In this document: in pieces, positions 17,759 to 27,513 of the stretch
Layout: the number at the start of each line of letters is the position of its first letter
Numbering within the stretch: position 1 is the first letter of the stretch
Assembly: GCF_014648435.1 (NCBI RefSeq)
Contig: NZ_BMRC01000033.1
Span: forward strand, 32,242-96,241
Length of the DNA: 64,000 nt
Source: Nonomuraea spiralis
GTDB taxonomy: Bacteria > Actinomycetota > Actinomycetes > Streptosporangiales > Streptosporangiaceae
Direction: 5' to 3'
The notes under the pieces: generated by a model
Seen by the model: the letters and a program-made list of their open reading frames with translations, nothing else
The model's database searches: none
What the model was told of the DNA's origin: nothing
Translations under genes and position numbers: made by a program

Positions 17759-18337
17759 TTGCCTGAACAGCCCCAGATCGGCCAGGGGCGGACGCTGCCC
17801 CGGAGCCTCGGCTACCTCATGTTCGCCAGCCGCTGGCTGCAGGTCCCGCTCTATCTGGGCCTCATCGTGGCCCAGGCGGTGTACGTCTGGCAGTTCATGA
17901 CCGAGTTGTGGCACCTGATCGACAGCGCCGTCCTCAACCCGTCGGCGAGCAGCGGGACGTCGGCCGAGGTCGTGGTCATGCTCACGGTCCTGGCGCTGAT
18001 CGACGTCGTGATGATCTCCAACCTGCTGATCATGGTGATCATCGGCGGCTACGAGACGTTCGTCTCGCGCATCAACCTCAACGGCCATCCGGACGAGCCG
18101 GAGTGGCTCTCGCACGTCAACGCGAACGTGCTGAAGGTCAAGCTGGCCACGGCCATCGTGGGCATCTCGTCGGTGCACCTGCTGCAGACGTTCATCCGGG
18201 CCCGTGACGTGCCCAACGACAAGATCATGTGGCAGACGATCATCCATCTGGCGTTCGTGGCCTCGGCGATCGGCCTGGCGCTCATCGACCGCATGCTCTC
18301 CGGCTCGCCGGCCGAGCACACCAAGCCGCACCTGTAG
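17759..18337 (+). CDS. UPF0114 family integral membrane protein
   Basis: Membrane protein of 192 residues, YqhA/UPF0114 type, with about four helices (about 25-47, 70-95, 125-145, 155-175). The signature FASRWLQVPLYLGLI and ISNLLIMVIIGGYETFVS segments match the family. The start is TTG 17759 with AGGA 8 nt upstream. Biochemical role unknown. Divergent from the BlaI-type repressor. Confidence 0.85.
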   Translation: MPEQPQIGQGRTLPRSLGYLMFASRWLQVPLYLGLIVAQAVYVWQFMTELWHLIDSAVLNPSASSGTSAEVVVMLTVLALIDVVMISNLLIMVIIGGYETFVSRINLNGHPDEPEWLSHVNANVLKVKLATAIVGISSVHLLQTFIRARDVPNDKIMWQTIIHLAFVASAIGLALIDRMLSGSPAEHTKPHL

Positions 18338-18340
18338 GGC

Positions 18341-18961
18341 TCAGAACCGTACGGGCAGCTCTTTCCTGCGCCGCAGCACCCACGCGGCCACCACGCCGCC
18401 CAGGAGCCCGAACAGGTGGCCCTGCCAGGAGATGCCCTGCTGGTTGGGCAGCAGGCCCCACAGGATCGAGTAGTAGGCCACGCCGACGCCGATGCCGATC
18501 AGGATGTCCACCAGGCGGCGGTCGAACAGCCCCCGGGCCAGTACGAAGCCGAAGTAGCCGAAGACCAGGCCGCTCGCGCCGATCGTGATCACGCCGGGAC
18601 TGGACACCCACGTGCCGACGCCGCCGATCACGACGATCAGCAGGGTGGCCCAGAGGAACTTGCGGATGTCGCGCACCGCCGCCAGGAAACCGAGCACCAG
18701 CAGCGGCAGCGAGTTGGCCATGAGGTGGCCGAAGCCGCCGTGCAGGAACGGCGCGAAGAAGATGCCCACCAGGCCGTCGGGGTCCCAGCCCGCGATGCCG
18801 TACGAGTCGAGCGCGCCGTCCATCACGTAGTCGACGCCTTCCAGCACCCACATCAGGGCGAGCATGGATCCCAGGATGACGATCGCCTTGATCGCGCTCG
18901 ACAGGAAGGTGCCGGCGCCGCGCTTGGCCGACTCGAACCTGGAACCGGATTGGTCGCTCAT
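18341..18961 (-). CDS. Rhomboid-family intramembrane serine protease
   Basis: Protein of 206 residues with six hydrophobic segments. Rhomboid catalytic residues are in place: GASGLVFG (Ser130), GHLFGLLGG (His182) and the oxyanion-helix motif HGGFGHLMANS. Cleaves membrane substrates within the bilayer; the targets are unknown. Convergent with the UPF0114 gene, 3 bp between stops. Confidence 0.9.
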   Translation of the reverse strand: MSDQSGSRFESAKRGAGTFLSSAIKAIVILGSMLALMWVLEGVDYVMDGALDSYGIAGWDPDGLVGIFFAPFLHGGFGHLMANSLPLLVLGFLAAVRDIRKFLWATLLIVVIGGVGTWVSSPGVITIGASGLVFGYFGFVLARGLFDRRLVDILIGIGVGVAYYSILWGLLPNQQGISWQGHLFGLLGGVVAAWVLRRRKELPVRF

Positions 18962-19072
18962 GCGCTCTCCTGGTGGTCGTCTCCTCTTTTTACCGTACGC
19001 AGGAAAGGTCGCGCACGCGCGTTGACGGGGCCCCTCCCGGACGTCCGGAAGGGGCCGGAGCGTGGGAGGGCG

Positions 19073-19837
19073 CTACTCGCCCTTCCACTGGGGGGCGCGC
19101 TTCTCGGCGAAGGCCGCCGCGCCCTCCATCGCGTCCTTGGAGCCGAACACCGGGTTGATGATCGCGCCCTGCCGCTTGAACATCTCCTCCAGGGGCCAGT
19201 CCTGCGACTCGATGATCACTTTCTTGGTCGCGGCGAGCGCCAGGGGGGCGTTGGCGGCGATCTTGCGAGCCAGCTCCAGCGCGCCCTCCAAGGCCGCCCC
19301 CGGCTCGGTGATCCGGTTGACCAGGCCCAGCTCGTACAGGCGGGCGGCCGGGTAGTGGTCGCCGGTCAGGGCGATCTCCATGGCCACGTGGTACGGGATC
19401 CGCCGCGGCAGCCGCATGATCCCGCCCGCGCCCGCCACCAGCCCGCGCTTGGGCTCGGGCAGCCCGAACGTGGACTCCGACGAGGCCACGATGACGTCAC
19501 AGGACAGGGCCAGCTCGAAGCCGCCCGCCAGCGCGTACCCCTCGACGGCGGCCACCAGCGGCTTCTTGGGCGGCGCCTCGGCGATGCCGCCGAAACCGCG
19601 CCCCTCGACCACGGGAAAGTCGCCGGACAGGAACCCCTTGAGGTCCATGCCCGCGCAGAACGTGCCCCCGGCGCCGGTCAGCACGTACGCCGAGATCTCG
19701 GCGCGGGCGTCGAAGGTGTCCAGCGCCTCCGCGATCCCCCGGGCCACCGCCCCGTTGATCGCGTTGCGCGCCTTCGGCCGGTTGATCGTGATGATCGCGA
19801 CGTTTCCGGACTCCTCGACGAGCACTTCGTCAGACAC
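19073..19837 (-). CDS. Enoyl-CoA hydratase (crotonase family)
   Basis: Crotonase-fold enzyme of 254 residues hydrating 2-enoyl-CoA. The oxyanion-hole segments are GAGGTFCAGMDLKGF and VEGYALAGGFELALSCD. The acidic residue region is FGLPEPKRGLVAGAGG, where the Glu corresponds to a catalytic Glu, and a C-terminal AFAEKRAPQWKGE is typical of functional hydratases. Lies 6 bp downstream of the SDR gene 19844-20617, so the pair supplies hydration and 3-hydroxyacyl oxidation. The full beta-oxidation set in this window also includes a dehydrogenase and a thiolase. Confidence 0.9.
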   Translation of the reverse strand: MSDEVLVEESGNVAIITINRPKARNAINGAVARGIAEALDTFDARAEISAYVLTGAGGTFCAGMDLKGFLSGDFPVVEGRGFGGIAEAPPKKPLVAAVEGYALAGGFELALSCDVIVASSESTFGLPEPKRGLVAGAGGIMRLPRRIPYHVAMEIALTGDHYPAARLYELGLVNRITEPGAALEGALELARKIAANAPLALAATKKVIIESQDWPLEEMFKRQGAIINPVFGSKDAMEGAAAFAEKRAPQWKGE

Positions 19838-19843
19838 GAGACC

Positions 19844-20617
19844 TCACTTGGGCTGGAAGCGGATGCCGCCGTCGAAGCGCACGACCTCGGCGTTCATGTA
19901 GTCGTTCTGGACGAGCGAGTGGACCAGGTGGGCGAACTCGTCGGCCCGGCCCATGCGCTTGGGGAAGACCACCGGGGCCACGAGCTTGGCCTTGAACTCC
20001 TCGGCGTTGCCGGAGAAGCCGTAGATGGGGGTGTCGATGATGCCCGGGCAGATCGTGTTCACGCGTACGCCGATCGCGGCCAGGTCGCGGGCCGCGGGCA
20101 CCGTCATGCCCACGATGCCGCCCTTGGAGGCCGAGTAGGCGAGCTGGCCGGTCTGGCCCTCCAGGGCGGCCACGGAGGCGGTGTTGATCACGACGCCGCG
20201 CTGGCCGTCGGCGTCGACCGGCTCGGTCGCGGCGATGGCGGCGGCGGCGATGCGCATGAGGTTGAACGTGCCGATCAGGTTGACCTCGATCACCTTGCGG
20301 TACGTGGCCGGGTTGTGCGGCTTGCCCTCCCGGTTGACCGTACGTTCGGCCCAGCCGATGCCCGCGCTGTTGACCACGACGCGCAGCGGCTTGCCCGTGG
20401 CCACGGCCGCGTCGACGGCCGCCTGCACCTGATCGTCGTCCGACACGTCCGTCTTGACGAACACGCCGCCGAGCTCGTCGGCGACGGCCTTGCCGCGCTC
20501 CTCGTTGAGGTCGGCGATGACCACGGTGGCGCCCGCTCGGGCGAGCTCACGGGCCGTGGCCTCACCGAGGCCGCTGGCACCGCCGGAGATGATTGCTGCA
20601 GATCCGTTGACGTCCAT
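19844..20617 (-). CDS. Short-chain 3-hydroxyacyl-CoA dehydrogenase (SDR)
   Basis: NAD-dependent SDR of 257 residues, close in layout to type 10 17beta-HSD/3-hydroxy-2-methylbutyryl-CoA dehydrogenases. Cofactor motif SGGASGLGEA (about 11-20), Asp in VVIADLNEERG favouring NAD, NSAGIG, Ser in NTASVAALEG and YSASKGG with the catalytic Tyr/Lys. The C-terminus NAEVVRFDGGIRFQPK is complete. Operon with enoyl-CoA hydratase. A weak copy of the lipid-catabolic repeat lies at 20640-20654. Confidence 0.88.
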   Translation of the reverse strand: MDVNGSAAIISGGASGLGEATARELARAGATVVIADLNEERGKAVADELGGVFVKTDVSDDDQVQAAVDAAVATGKPLRVVVNSAGIGWAERTVNREGKPHNPATYRKVIEVNLIGTFNLMRIAAAAIAATEPVDADGQRGVVINTASVAALEGQTGQLAYSASKGGIVGMTVPAARDLAAIGVRVNTICPGIIDTPIYGFSGNAEEFKAKLVAPVVFPKRMGRADEFAHLVHSLVQNDYMNAEVVRFDGGIRFQPK

Positions 20618-20639
20618 ATCCCGGACCCTAACGCGCCAA

Positions 20640-20654
20640 CCGAATGAAGTTCTA
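20640..20654. promoter_or_regulatory. Weak operator-like repeat upstream of SDR-hydratase pair
   Basis: CCGAATgaaGTTCTA, 24 bp before the SDR start, keeps the GAATnnnGTTCT core and spacing seen at 904-918 and 6160-6176. The outer arms are degraded, so this is a tentative site. Confidence 0.3.
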
Positions 20655-20665
20655 CTCGGGGCGGG

Positions 20666-21004
20666 TTAAATCTCCCCCACAGCGCTGTCGACGTCGGAGT
20701 ACACCTTGATCCGCCGGTCGAGCCCCGTGGTCCGCAGGATGCGCGCCACGGGCGCCTGGGGCGCGGCCAGGGACACCCCACCGCCCTCTCCGGTGGCCAG
20801 CCGCCAGGCCTCGATCAGCACTGAAAGACCGCTGGAGTCCATGAACGACAGCTGCTGCAGGTCGAGCACGAGCCTGGCGCTGTCCTGTTTGATGGCGTCG
20901 CGTACCTCGTCGCGGAGGAACGGTGCGGTGAACAGATCGAGCTCCCCCTCAACGGCCACCACCACGGCGTCACCCAGGGCGTGTCGCGCAAGCCGCAGCT
21001 TCAT
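20666..21004 (-). CDS. STAS-domain anti-sigma factor antagonist
   Basis: SpoIIAA/RsbV-like protein of 112 residues from ATG 21004, with AGGAGGGG just upstream; an in-frame start 19 codons earlier lacks this. The phosphorylatable Ser lies in FMDSSGLSVLIEA. Unphosphorylated antagonists bind a RsbW-type kinase and free a sigma factor. No cognate kinase or sigma gene is adjacent, but the SpoIIE phosphatase with RsbW-like domain at 9178-11400 is a plausible partner. Confidence 0.9.
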   Translation of the reverse strand: MKLRLARHALGDAVVVAVEGELDLFTAPFLRDEVRDAIKQDSARLVLDLQQLSFMDSSGLSVLIEAWRLATGEGGGVSLAAPQAPVARILRTTGLDRRIKVYSDVDSAVGEI

Positions 21005-21108
21005 TTGGCCCCTCCTCGATGAGCCACTGTACTTCGACATCCCCGGATAGCGGGCATGCACAAACTACGAAGAGCCGGATGCATGTGGACCAGACCGGAC
21101 TAATCGCA

Positions 21109-21839
<731 letters not shown>

Positions 21840-21846
<7 letters not shown>

Positions 21847-22601
21847 GAGAGTCCCAATACCGCGAGTGCCACGACGGGCAGGGCGAGCGCGGCCCCCCAC
21901 TGCCCGACAGATGCCGAAATATCTTGAATCATCGGCATCCGTCCGGAGTATCCGCGGCTCAACATCGCCAGATGCACCCGCTCACCCCGCTCGTACGAAC
22001 GGATGAACAGCGCCCCGGCCGAACGTGCGATCACCGGGATCTGCCGGAAGTTGCGCGCCTCGAACCCGCGCGACTCCCGCGCCACCCGCATCCGCCGCAT
22101 CTCCCCCACGATCACGTCCATGTACCTGAGCATGAACATGGCGATCTGCACCAGCAGGCTGGGCAGCCGCAGCCGCTGCGCCCCGGCGAGGATGACCCGC
22201 GGCTCTGTGGTGGCCGCGAGCAGGATCGAGGCGATCACGCCGAGCGTGGCCTTGACCAGGATGTTCCAGGCCGCCCAAAGGCCCTGAACGCTCAGCGAGA
22301 CCCCCAGCACCGTCGTGCGCTCCCCCATCCCGATCACCGGGATCAGGAACGCGAACAACACGAACGGCAACTCGATCACCATCCGCCGAAGCACGTGCCC
22401 GAACGGCACCCGCGCGGCCACCGCGACGCCCCCGAGCAGCACCGCGTAGACCGCGAACGCCCAGAAACGCTCCCGCGGCGTGGCCACCACGACGACGGCG
22501 AAGGCGAAGACGGCGAGCAGCTTGCACTGCGGCGGCAGCCGGTGGACCGGAGAGTCGCCCGGCAGGTAGAGATCGTGCCGATGCCCCGCGCCCACCTTCA
22601 C
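21840..22601 (-). CDS. cbiQ: ECF cobalt/nickel transporter transmembrane protein
   Basis: T-component of 253 residues with five to six hydrophobic segments. The two coupling helices carry the Ala-Arg-Gly-type motifs ARESRGFEAR and AMLSRGYSGRMP that contact the ATPase. N-terminal HDLYLPGDSPVHRLPPQCKLL is CbiQ-like. Lies 17 bp downstream of cbiMN and overlaps cbiO. Confidence 0.93.
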
Positions 22602-22618
22602 TCACCGTCCTTCACTGA

Positions 22619-23626
22619 TCAGACCTGCACGCTCGTACGGCTCCGCGCGGCGAACGCCACGCCCCCGGCGATGAGCAGCACGAGCCCGACGCCGACGATC
22701 CCGGCCACGCCGACCGGGATTCCGCCCACATCACCGTAGTCGGCCAGCGCCCACGACCCGAACGCGTGGTCGGCCGCCTGGCCGCTGAAGCCCTTGTTCT
22801 CGGCCACGGCCTCCAGCCCGTCGGGGTCGGAGGCGGCGAAGAAGGACACGATCCCGGCCAGCACCAGCGTCAGCCCGACCCCGCCCAGCAGGAACGGCTT
22901 GAGCGCGCGCGGCCTGGCGACCGGCGCCTCCTCGCCCACGGTCGTGGTGTCGCCCCCGGCTCCCTTGAGCACCAGCGGCTTGGCCAGCCCGCGGGCGCCG
23001 TACACCAGGTCGGGACGTACGGCCAGGACTGCGGCGACGGTGGTGGCGGTGATCAGCGCCTCGCCGATGCCGATCAGCACGTGCACGCCGCCCATGGCCG
23101 CGGCCACCGCCGAGACCTCGATCGGCGCGGTGCCGCCGACCCAGAACAACAGCGAGAACACCAGCGCCGAGGCCGGCACCGAGATCAGCGCCCCCAGGAA
23201 CGCCCCGAGCGTCACCCCGCCCTTGCCCTTGACCAGCGCGCTGACCAGCCGGAAGACCCCCCAGCCGACCAGCACGGTGACGATGCCCATGATCGTGATG
23301 TTGACGCCCAGCGCGGTCAGTCCGCCGTCGGCGAAGAACACCGCCTGCACCAGGAGCACCACGGCCATGCAGAGCACCCCTGTGTAGGGGCCGACGAGTA
23401 TCGCCGCCAGCGCGCCGCCCAGCAGGTGGCCGCTGGTCCCCGCCGCGACGGGGAAGTTCAGCATCTGGACCGCGAAGATGAAGGCCGCCACGAGCCCCGC
23501 CATGGGCGCGGTCCGGTCGTCCAGCTCGCGCCGGGCGCCCCTCAGGCAGACCGCGACGCCGGCGGCCGCCACCGCCCCGGCGGAGACGGATGTAGCTGCG
23601 TTGAAGAAGCCATCGGGTACGTGCAC
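22619..23626 (-). CDS. cbiM: Fused CbiM-CbiN metal-binding component
   Basis: Substrate-binding membrane component, 335 residues. I start it at GTG 23626 (MHVPDGF), with GGAGG 8 nt before. The second-residue His at the very N-terminus is a metal ligand in CbiM/NikM, so the longer frame from TTG 23653 would block it. The CbiM part spans about 1-215. A C-terminal CbiN-like/PDGLE domain (about 240-335: FFAASDPDGLEAVAENKGF) replaces a separate cbiN. Cobalt versus nickel cannot be told from the sequence; no metal riboswitch is evident in the short upstream gap. Confidence 0.9.
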   Translation of the reverse strand: MHVPDGFFNAATSVSAGAVAAAGVAVCLRGARRELDDRTAPMAGLVAAFIFAVQMLNFPVAAGTSGHLLGGALAAILVGPYTGVLCMAVVLLVQAVFFADGGLTALGVNITIMGIVTVLVGWGVFRLVSALVKGKGGVTLGAFLGALISVPASALVFSLLFWVGGTAPIEVSAVAAAMGGVHVLIGIGEALITATTVAAVLAVRPDLVYGARGLAKPLVLKGAGGDTTTVGEEAPVARPRALKPFLLGGVGLTLVLAGIVSFFAASDPDGLEAVAENKGFSGQAADHAFGSWALADYGDVGGIPVGVAGIVGVGLVLLIAGGVAFAARSRTSVQV

Positions 23627-23701
23627 GGCAAGCGCCTCCAGAAGGACGGACAAACCCTCCTCACTTTAAGGCATCGTCTTGCACCTGCACATAGATGGCA
23701 A

Positions 23702-25558
23702 TTACGCCAGAATCCTCTTAACGATCGACCGCGGCGTCAGCCGCTGCACGACCGTGCTCAGCCGCCCCTTGCCCGAGGTCGCGTACGGCCGCACACTGCG
23801 CAGCAGCGCCGCGCCCATCCACTTGAGCGGCCCGGCGACCGTCTCCGGGTCGGTCTCGATCCTCAACCGCACCGGCGGCCCGCCCAGGTCGAGCTCCAGA
23901 TAGGCGTCCCAGGTGCCCGGCGGGAACCGGCCCAGCGGCAGCCTGGCGGCGAACCCGCCCCCGGGCAGCGGCGACACACGCTCGGCGCGCTCGCGGCCCG
24001 TCTCCCGCTCGCGCCAGACGATCCGCCGGACCGCCTCGCACTCGGGAACCGTCCCGACCACGCTGACCTCGCCGTCCACGAGGAACCGGTAGCCGAGCGA
24101 CCACCGGGTCCTGATCAGCCGGACCGTGCCCGGCACGGCGACGAGGTGCCCGCCGACGTCGATGCTCAGGTTGCCGTTGTCCCTGGTGAAGTACGGCAAC
24201 GTCACGACGCCGCCGATCAGGCGGGGCAGCGGCCTGGTGACGCCGTTCTCGCGGTCGGCGCCCAGCCTGCCGTGGCGGATGACGCCCTCCAGCTCGACCG
24301 CGACCCGCAGGTCCCACACCCCGGAGGCGAGCGAGGCGGCGTCCACGCGCGCGGTGAACTCCGCGCCGTGCCGCTCGGCAGGCAGGATCAGCTCGCTGCG
24401 CGGGTCGTTGCGGGCGCGCAGCACCAGGGCCACGCCGTCGTCCCGCCTGATGCCCTCCAGCCCGGCCGTGCCGGTCACGACCAGGTGGTCGCCGTCCCAG
24501 CGCAGCGCGGTCAGCCGCCGCCGTACGGTGGCGCCCTCGATACGGGCCAGCCGGACCAGGCGTTCGACGTCGCCGAGCGAGGCCACCCGCTGCTTGTCGA
24601 TGGTGTTGAGCCGGGCCAGCACGCCGGGGGTCAGCCACTCGTCGCACAGGTCCGCGACCTCCTGCGCGATCTCCTTGCGGCGCACCTCGTCGCTCTCCAG
24701 GAGCACCGTGCCGAGCTGGGTGAAGGCGTCGAGCCTGAAGTGCCGGCGCAGCAGGTGGTCGCGCAGCGGGCCGGGCTCGACGTGCCGGGCCATGAGGCGG
24801 ATGGGCCGCCGGATCATGGACAGCCAGGCGACCGGGTCCCTGCTGCCATCCTGCTGCATGATGCTGCTGCCGTCGGGTCTGGAGACCAGGTGGTAGCAGT
24901 CGTAGTCGGCGACCACGGAGATCACGCCGGCGTGGCAGTAGGCGTGCGCGGTGAACATGATGTCCTCGCCGACGAGCATGTCCTCGGCGAAACGGATGCC
25001 GTGCCGCTCGACCATGTCCCGCCGGAACAGCTTGAAGCAGCTCAGGCTGTTGTAGACGTTGCTGTCGGCGAGGGTCAGACGTTCGGCGTTGTGCTGGAAC
25101 ATCGAGGCGGGGGCCCGGCGGCCGTGGCCGACGATCTTGCCCAGCACGATGTCGGAGCCGTTCCTGTCGGCCATGGCGACCATGCGGGCCAGCGCCTCTG
25201 GGCCGAGGTGGTCGTCGGCGTCGCAGAAGAAGACGTACCGGCCGGTGGCGTGGTCGAGGCCGACGTTGCGCGGGCGGCCGGCGCCGCCGGAGCCGGCGAT
25301 GTGGATCACCCTGACGGTGGACGGGTGGTAGGCGGCGTACAGGTCGAGGAGTTCGGAGCCGCCGTCGGTGGAGCCGTCGTCCACGACGATGATCTCCTTC
25401 TTCACCCGCTGCACGAGCGCCGAGGTGAGGCACCTGTCCAGATAGGGACGGCAGTTGTGCACCGGGATGACGACGCTGACGTCGACCGTCTCGCCGCTGT
25501 TCCCCGCCACCGACATCGCCACCACTGTCGTCACCTCAGAGTCACGTTGCGCCGCCAT
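23702..25558 (-). CDS. Family 2 glycosyltransferase
   Basis: GT-A fold glycosyltransferase of up to 618 residues. VDVSVVIPVHNCRPYLDRCL starts the domain, EIIVVDDGSTDGG binds the nucleotide sugar, and FFCDADDHLGPEAL carries the DxD motif. A long C-terminal region (about 300-610) of repeated beta-rich character resembles actinobacterial wall or teichoic-acid glycosyltransferases. The start is uncertain: GTG 25525 or ATG 25516 lie nearer the conserved domain and follow an AGGTG. Single gene upstream of cbiMN in the same direction. Confidence 0.85.
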   Translation of the reverse strand: MAAQRDSEVTTVVAMSVAGNSGETVDVSVVIPVHNCRPYLDRCLTSALVQRVKKEIIVVDDGSTDGGSELLDLYAAYHPSTVRVIHIAGSGGAGRPRNVGLDHATGRYVFFCDADDHLGPEALARMVAMADRNGSDIVLGKIVGHGRRAPASMFQHNAERLTLADSNVYNSLSCFKLFRRDMVERHGIRFAEDMLVGEDIMFTAHAYCHAGVISVVADYDCYHLVSRPDGSSIMQQDGSRDPVAWLSMIRRPIRLMARHVEPGPLRDHLLRRHFRLDAFTQLGTVLLESDEVRRKEIAQEVADLCDEWLTPGVLARLNTIDKQRVASLGDVERLVRLARIEGATVRRRLTALRWDGDHLVVTGTAGLEGIRRDDGVALVLRARNDPRSELILPAERHGAEFTARVDAASLASGVWDLRVAVELEGVIRHGRLGADRENGVTRPLPRLIGGVVTLPYFTRDNGNLSIDVGGHLVAVPGTVRLIRTRWSLGYRFLVDGEVSVVGTVPECEAVRRIVWRERETGRERAERVSPLPGGGFAARLPLGRFPPGTWDAYLELDLGGPPVRLRIETDPETVAGPLKWMGAALLRSVRPYATSGKGRLSTVVQRLTPRSIVKRILA

Positions 25559-25851
25559 CCGGTTTCAGTATGTGACGAACGCGCGCCGCCGTGGGGGCCG
25601 ATCGGCGGTCTTCGTCGGCATCCAATTCTCGACCCAGGCGATTCGTTGCATTCCTCGGATAGGCCGCGCACACGGCTGCAATCAGCACATTCAGCAGGGA
25701 CCGAATGAGTTTCAGTGGAAAATCTTCGACCCGCCAGAGGAAGAAAACTCTCCGCCGGGAGCAGGGACCTACTCCGCCGGGCCTTGACGTGATCCTCCGG
25801 CGAGGTACAGACGTCTACAGTTAGGCAACCTTGACCGGGAAGGTGGCGGGA

Positions 25852-26223
25852 ATGGGATCGAATCTTCGCTGGCACTGGGCGGGCGGCACGGCCATGAGCA
25901 AGTCCGAGTTCACTCGTTCCTCAGTACGTCTGGCGGAGCTCTTCCAGTGCTCGGCGATGCTGCGACGTACGCGGATGCGGGCGGAGGAGATCGTCGACGA
26001 GGCACGTTCGCTGCTGGTCGAGGCGGAGTCCGCGGAGATCGCCGACCCCGACCGCATCGAACGGCTGCGCGGCCAACTGGAGGAGGCCCGAGCCTCGTAC
26101 TCGAAGGTTCTGACCGCATATGTCACGCTTTGCCGAAGGATCAACGAGGAGCGGCAGGAGATTCTGGCGATGCAGATGGAGATGGAGTTGAACCGCAATT
26201 CCGGATTGCCGGGAGTTGCCTGA
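25852..26223 (+). CDS. Helical hypothetical protein
   Basis: Protein of 123 residues from ATG 25852 (GGAAGG upstream). After a short N-terminus it is almost wholly alpha-helical and charged, with coiled-coil character from about 40 to 110 (MRAEEIVDEARSLLVEAESA, RIERLRGQLEEARASY). No catalytic motif, signal peptide or membrane segment. I do not recognise the family. Confidence 0.6.
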   Translation: MGSNLRWHWAGGTAMSKSEFTRSSVRLAELFQCSAMLRRTRMRAEEIVDEARSLLVEAESAEIADPDRIERLRGQLEEARASYSKVLTAYVTLCRRINEERQEILAMQMEMELNRNSGLPGVA

Positions 26224-26364
26224 TGATTTGTCTGGGATAATTCCGTACTTCCGGGCCGGAATGGCGTTTGGCCATCCCGGTCCGCGGGGCCGGCCCTGAG
26301 AACGTTTCAGATGGATGTGAACCTCTGTGACATCTGAGACGTCACTTGTTCAGGGAGGCCCACC

Positions 26365-26502
26365 ATGCGCGTCCTTGACGGTCTGGCGGCGCCGGACCTG
26401 GAGGAGCTCGACCTGGAGCTGATCCTGGTCCTGGCGCTGCACCACGAGGCAGAACGGCTGGCCGCTCCACGCGAAGCGGCGCGACAGCCCGCCGCCGAAT
26501 GA
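26365..26502 (+). CDS. Small acidic peptide, 45 aa
   Basis: Short frame from ATG 26365 with GGGAGG at 26353-26358. It encodes MRVLDGLAAPDLEELDLEL, then ILVLALHHEAERLAAPREAA and QPAAE. Amphipathic helix, no Cys. A perfect 14-bp stem-loop begins 5 nt after its stop, before the dehydrogenase gene at 26571. Possibly a leader peptide or a small structural protein; function unknown. Confidence 0.5.
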   Translation: MRVLDGLAAPDLEELDLELILVLALHHEAERLAAPREAARQPAAE

Positions 26503-26507
26503 ACGGG

Positions 26508-26540
26508 CTCCAGCTCCCCGGCCCCGCCGGGGAGCTGGAG
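26508..26540 (+). terminator. Perfect 14-bp stem-loop between small ORF and dehydrogenase
   Basis: CTCCAGCTCCCCGG, loop of 5, and its exact complement. There is no U-tract, so it is either a U-less terminator or an attenuator for the downstream gene. Confidence 0.55.
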
Positions 26541-26570
26541 CAGGGGGACCGCGGCGTAGGATCTCGGATC

Positions 26571-27512
26571 ATGCTGCGCTGCGCCGTCCTCGACGACTAC
26601 CAGGGTGTGGCCCTCGGGCTGGCCGACTGGTCGCGGGTCCGTGCCACGAGCTTCCGCGCCCACTTCACCGGCCACGACGAGCTGGTGGCGGCCCTCGCCG
26701 ACTTCGAGATCGTGGTTGTCATGCGGGAGCGCACGCCGTTCACGGCGGAGGTGTTCGAGCGGCTGCCCCGGCTGCGCCTGCTGATCACCACGGGCATGCG
26801 CAACGCCTCCGTCGACCTCGACGCCGCCCGCGCCCGCGGCGTCACGGTGTGCGGCACGGGCAGCGCCTCGACCCCGCCGGCCGAGCTGACCTGGGCGCTC
26901 ATCCTCGGCCTGGCCCGCCACCTGCTGCCCGAGGCCGCGGCGATGCGCTCCGACGGCCCGTGGCAGAGCACGGTCGGCATGGACCTGCACGGCAGCACGC
27001 TCGGGCTGCTCGGCCTCGGCAAGATCGGGTCGCAGATGGCCCGCATCGGGCAGGCGTTCGGCATGAACGTGATCGCCTGGAGCCGGCACCTCACCCGGGC
27101 CCGTACCGACGAGCTGGGCGTGCGGCTGGCCACCAAGGAGGAGTTGTTCGCCGAGTCCGACGTCGTCTCCGTCCACCTGGTGCTGGGCGAGCGTACCCGC
27201 GGGCTGGTCGGCCGGCGCGAGTTGTCGTTGATGCGGCCCAGCGCCTACCTGGTCAACACCTCGCGGGCGGCCATCGTCGACCAGGACGCCCTGGCGGCGG
27301 CGCTGCGCGAGGGGCTGATCGCCGGAGCCGGGCTCGACGTGTTCGAGACCGAGCCCCTGCCCGCCGGGCACGAGCTGCGCAGGCTGCCCAACGTGCTGGC
27401 CACCCCTCATCTCGGGTACGTCACCGGCGGCAACTACGAGACGTACTTCCGGGACGCCGTGCAGGACATCGACGCCTACCTCGACGGCACGCCGATCCGG
27501 GTGCTGACCTGA
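26571..27512 (+). CDS. D-2-hydroxyacid dehydrogenase family protein
   Basis: NAD-dependent oxidoreductase of 313 residues from ATG 26571 (TAGGAT 8 nt upstream suggests leaderless mRNA). Rossmann motif LGLLGLGKIGSQMARIGQAFG, substrate-domain Arg in LLITTGMRNASVDLDAA, NTSRAAIVDQDAL with catalytic Arg, Glu in DVFETEPLP and the His segment NVLATPHLGY. Reduces a 2-keto acid or oxidises a D-hydroxyacid; the substrate is unknown. Shorter N-terminal domain than phosphoglycerate dehydrogenase and no ACT domain. Confidence 0.9.
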   Translation: MLRCAVLDDYQGVALGLADWSRVRATSFRAHFTGHDELVAALADFEIVVVMRERTPFTAEVFERLPRLRLLITTGMRNASVDLDAARARGVTVCGTGSASTPPAELTWALILGLARHLLPEAAAMRSDGPWQSTVGMDLHGSTLGLLGLGKIGSQMARIGQAFGMNVIAWSRHLTRARTDELGVRLATKEELFAESDVVSVHLVLGERTRGLVGRRELSLMRPSAYLVNTSRAAIVDQDALAAALREGLIAGAGLDVFETEPLPAGHELRRLPNVLATPHLGYVTGGNYETYFRDAVQDIDAYLDGTPIRVLT

Positions 27513-27513
27513 C

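Noticed and set aside
23654..23701. Cobalamin or nickel riboswitch before cbiMN
   Set aside because: Only about 75 bp separate the chosen start from the upstream gene's end and no cobalamin-riboswitch core sequence is visible.
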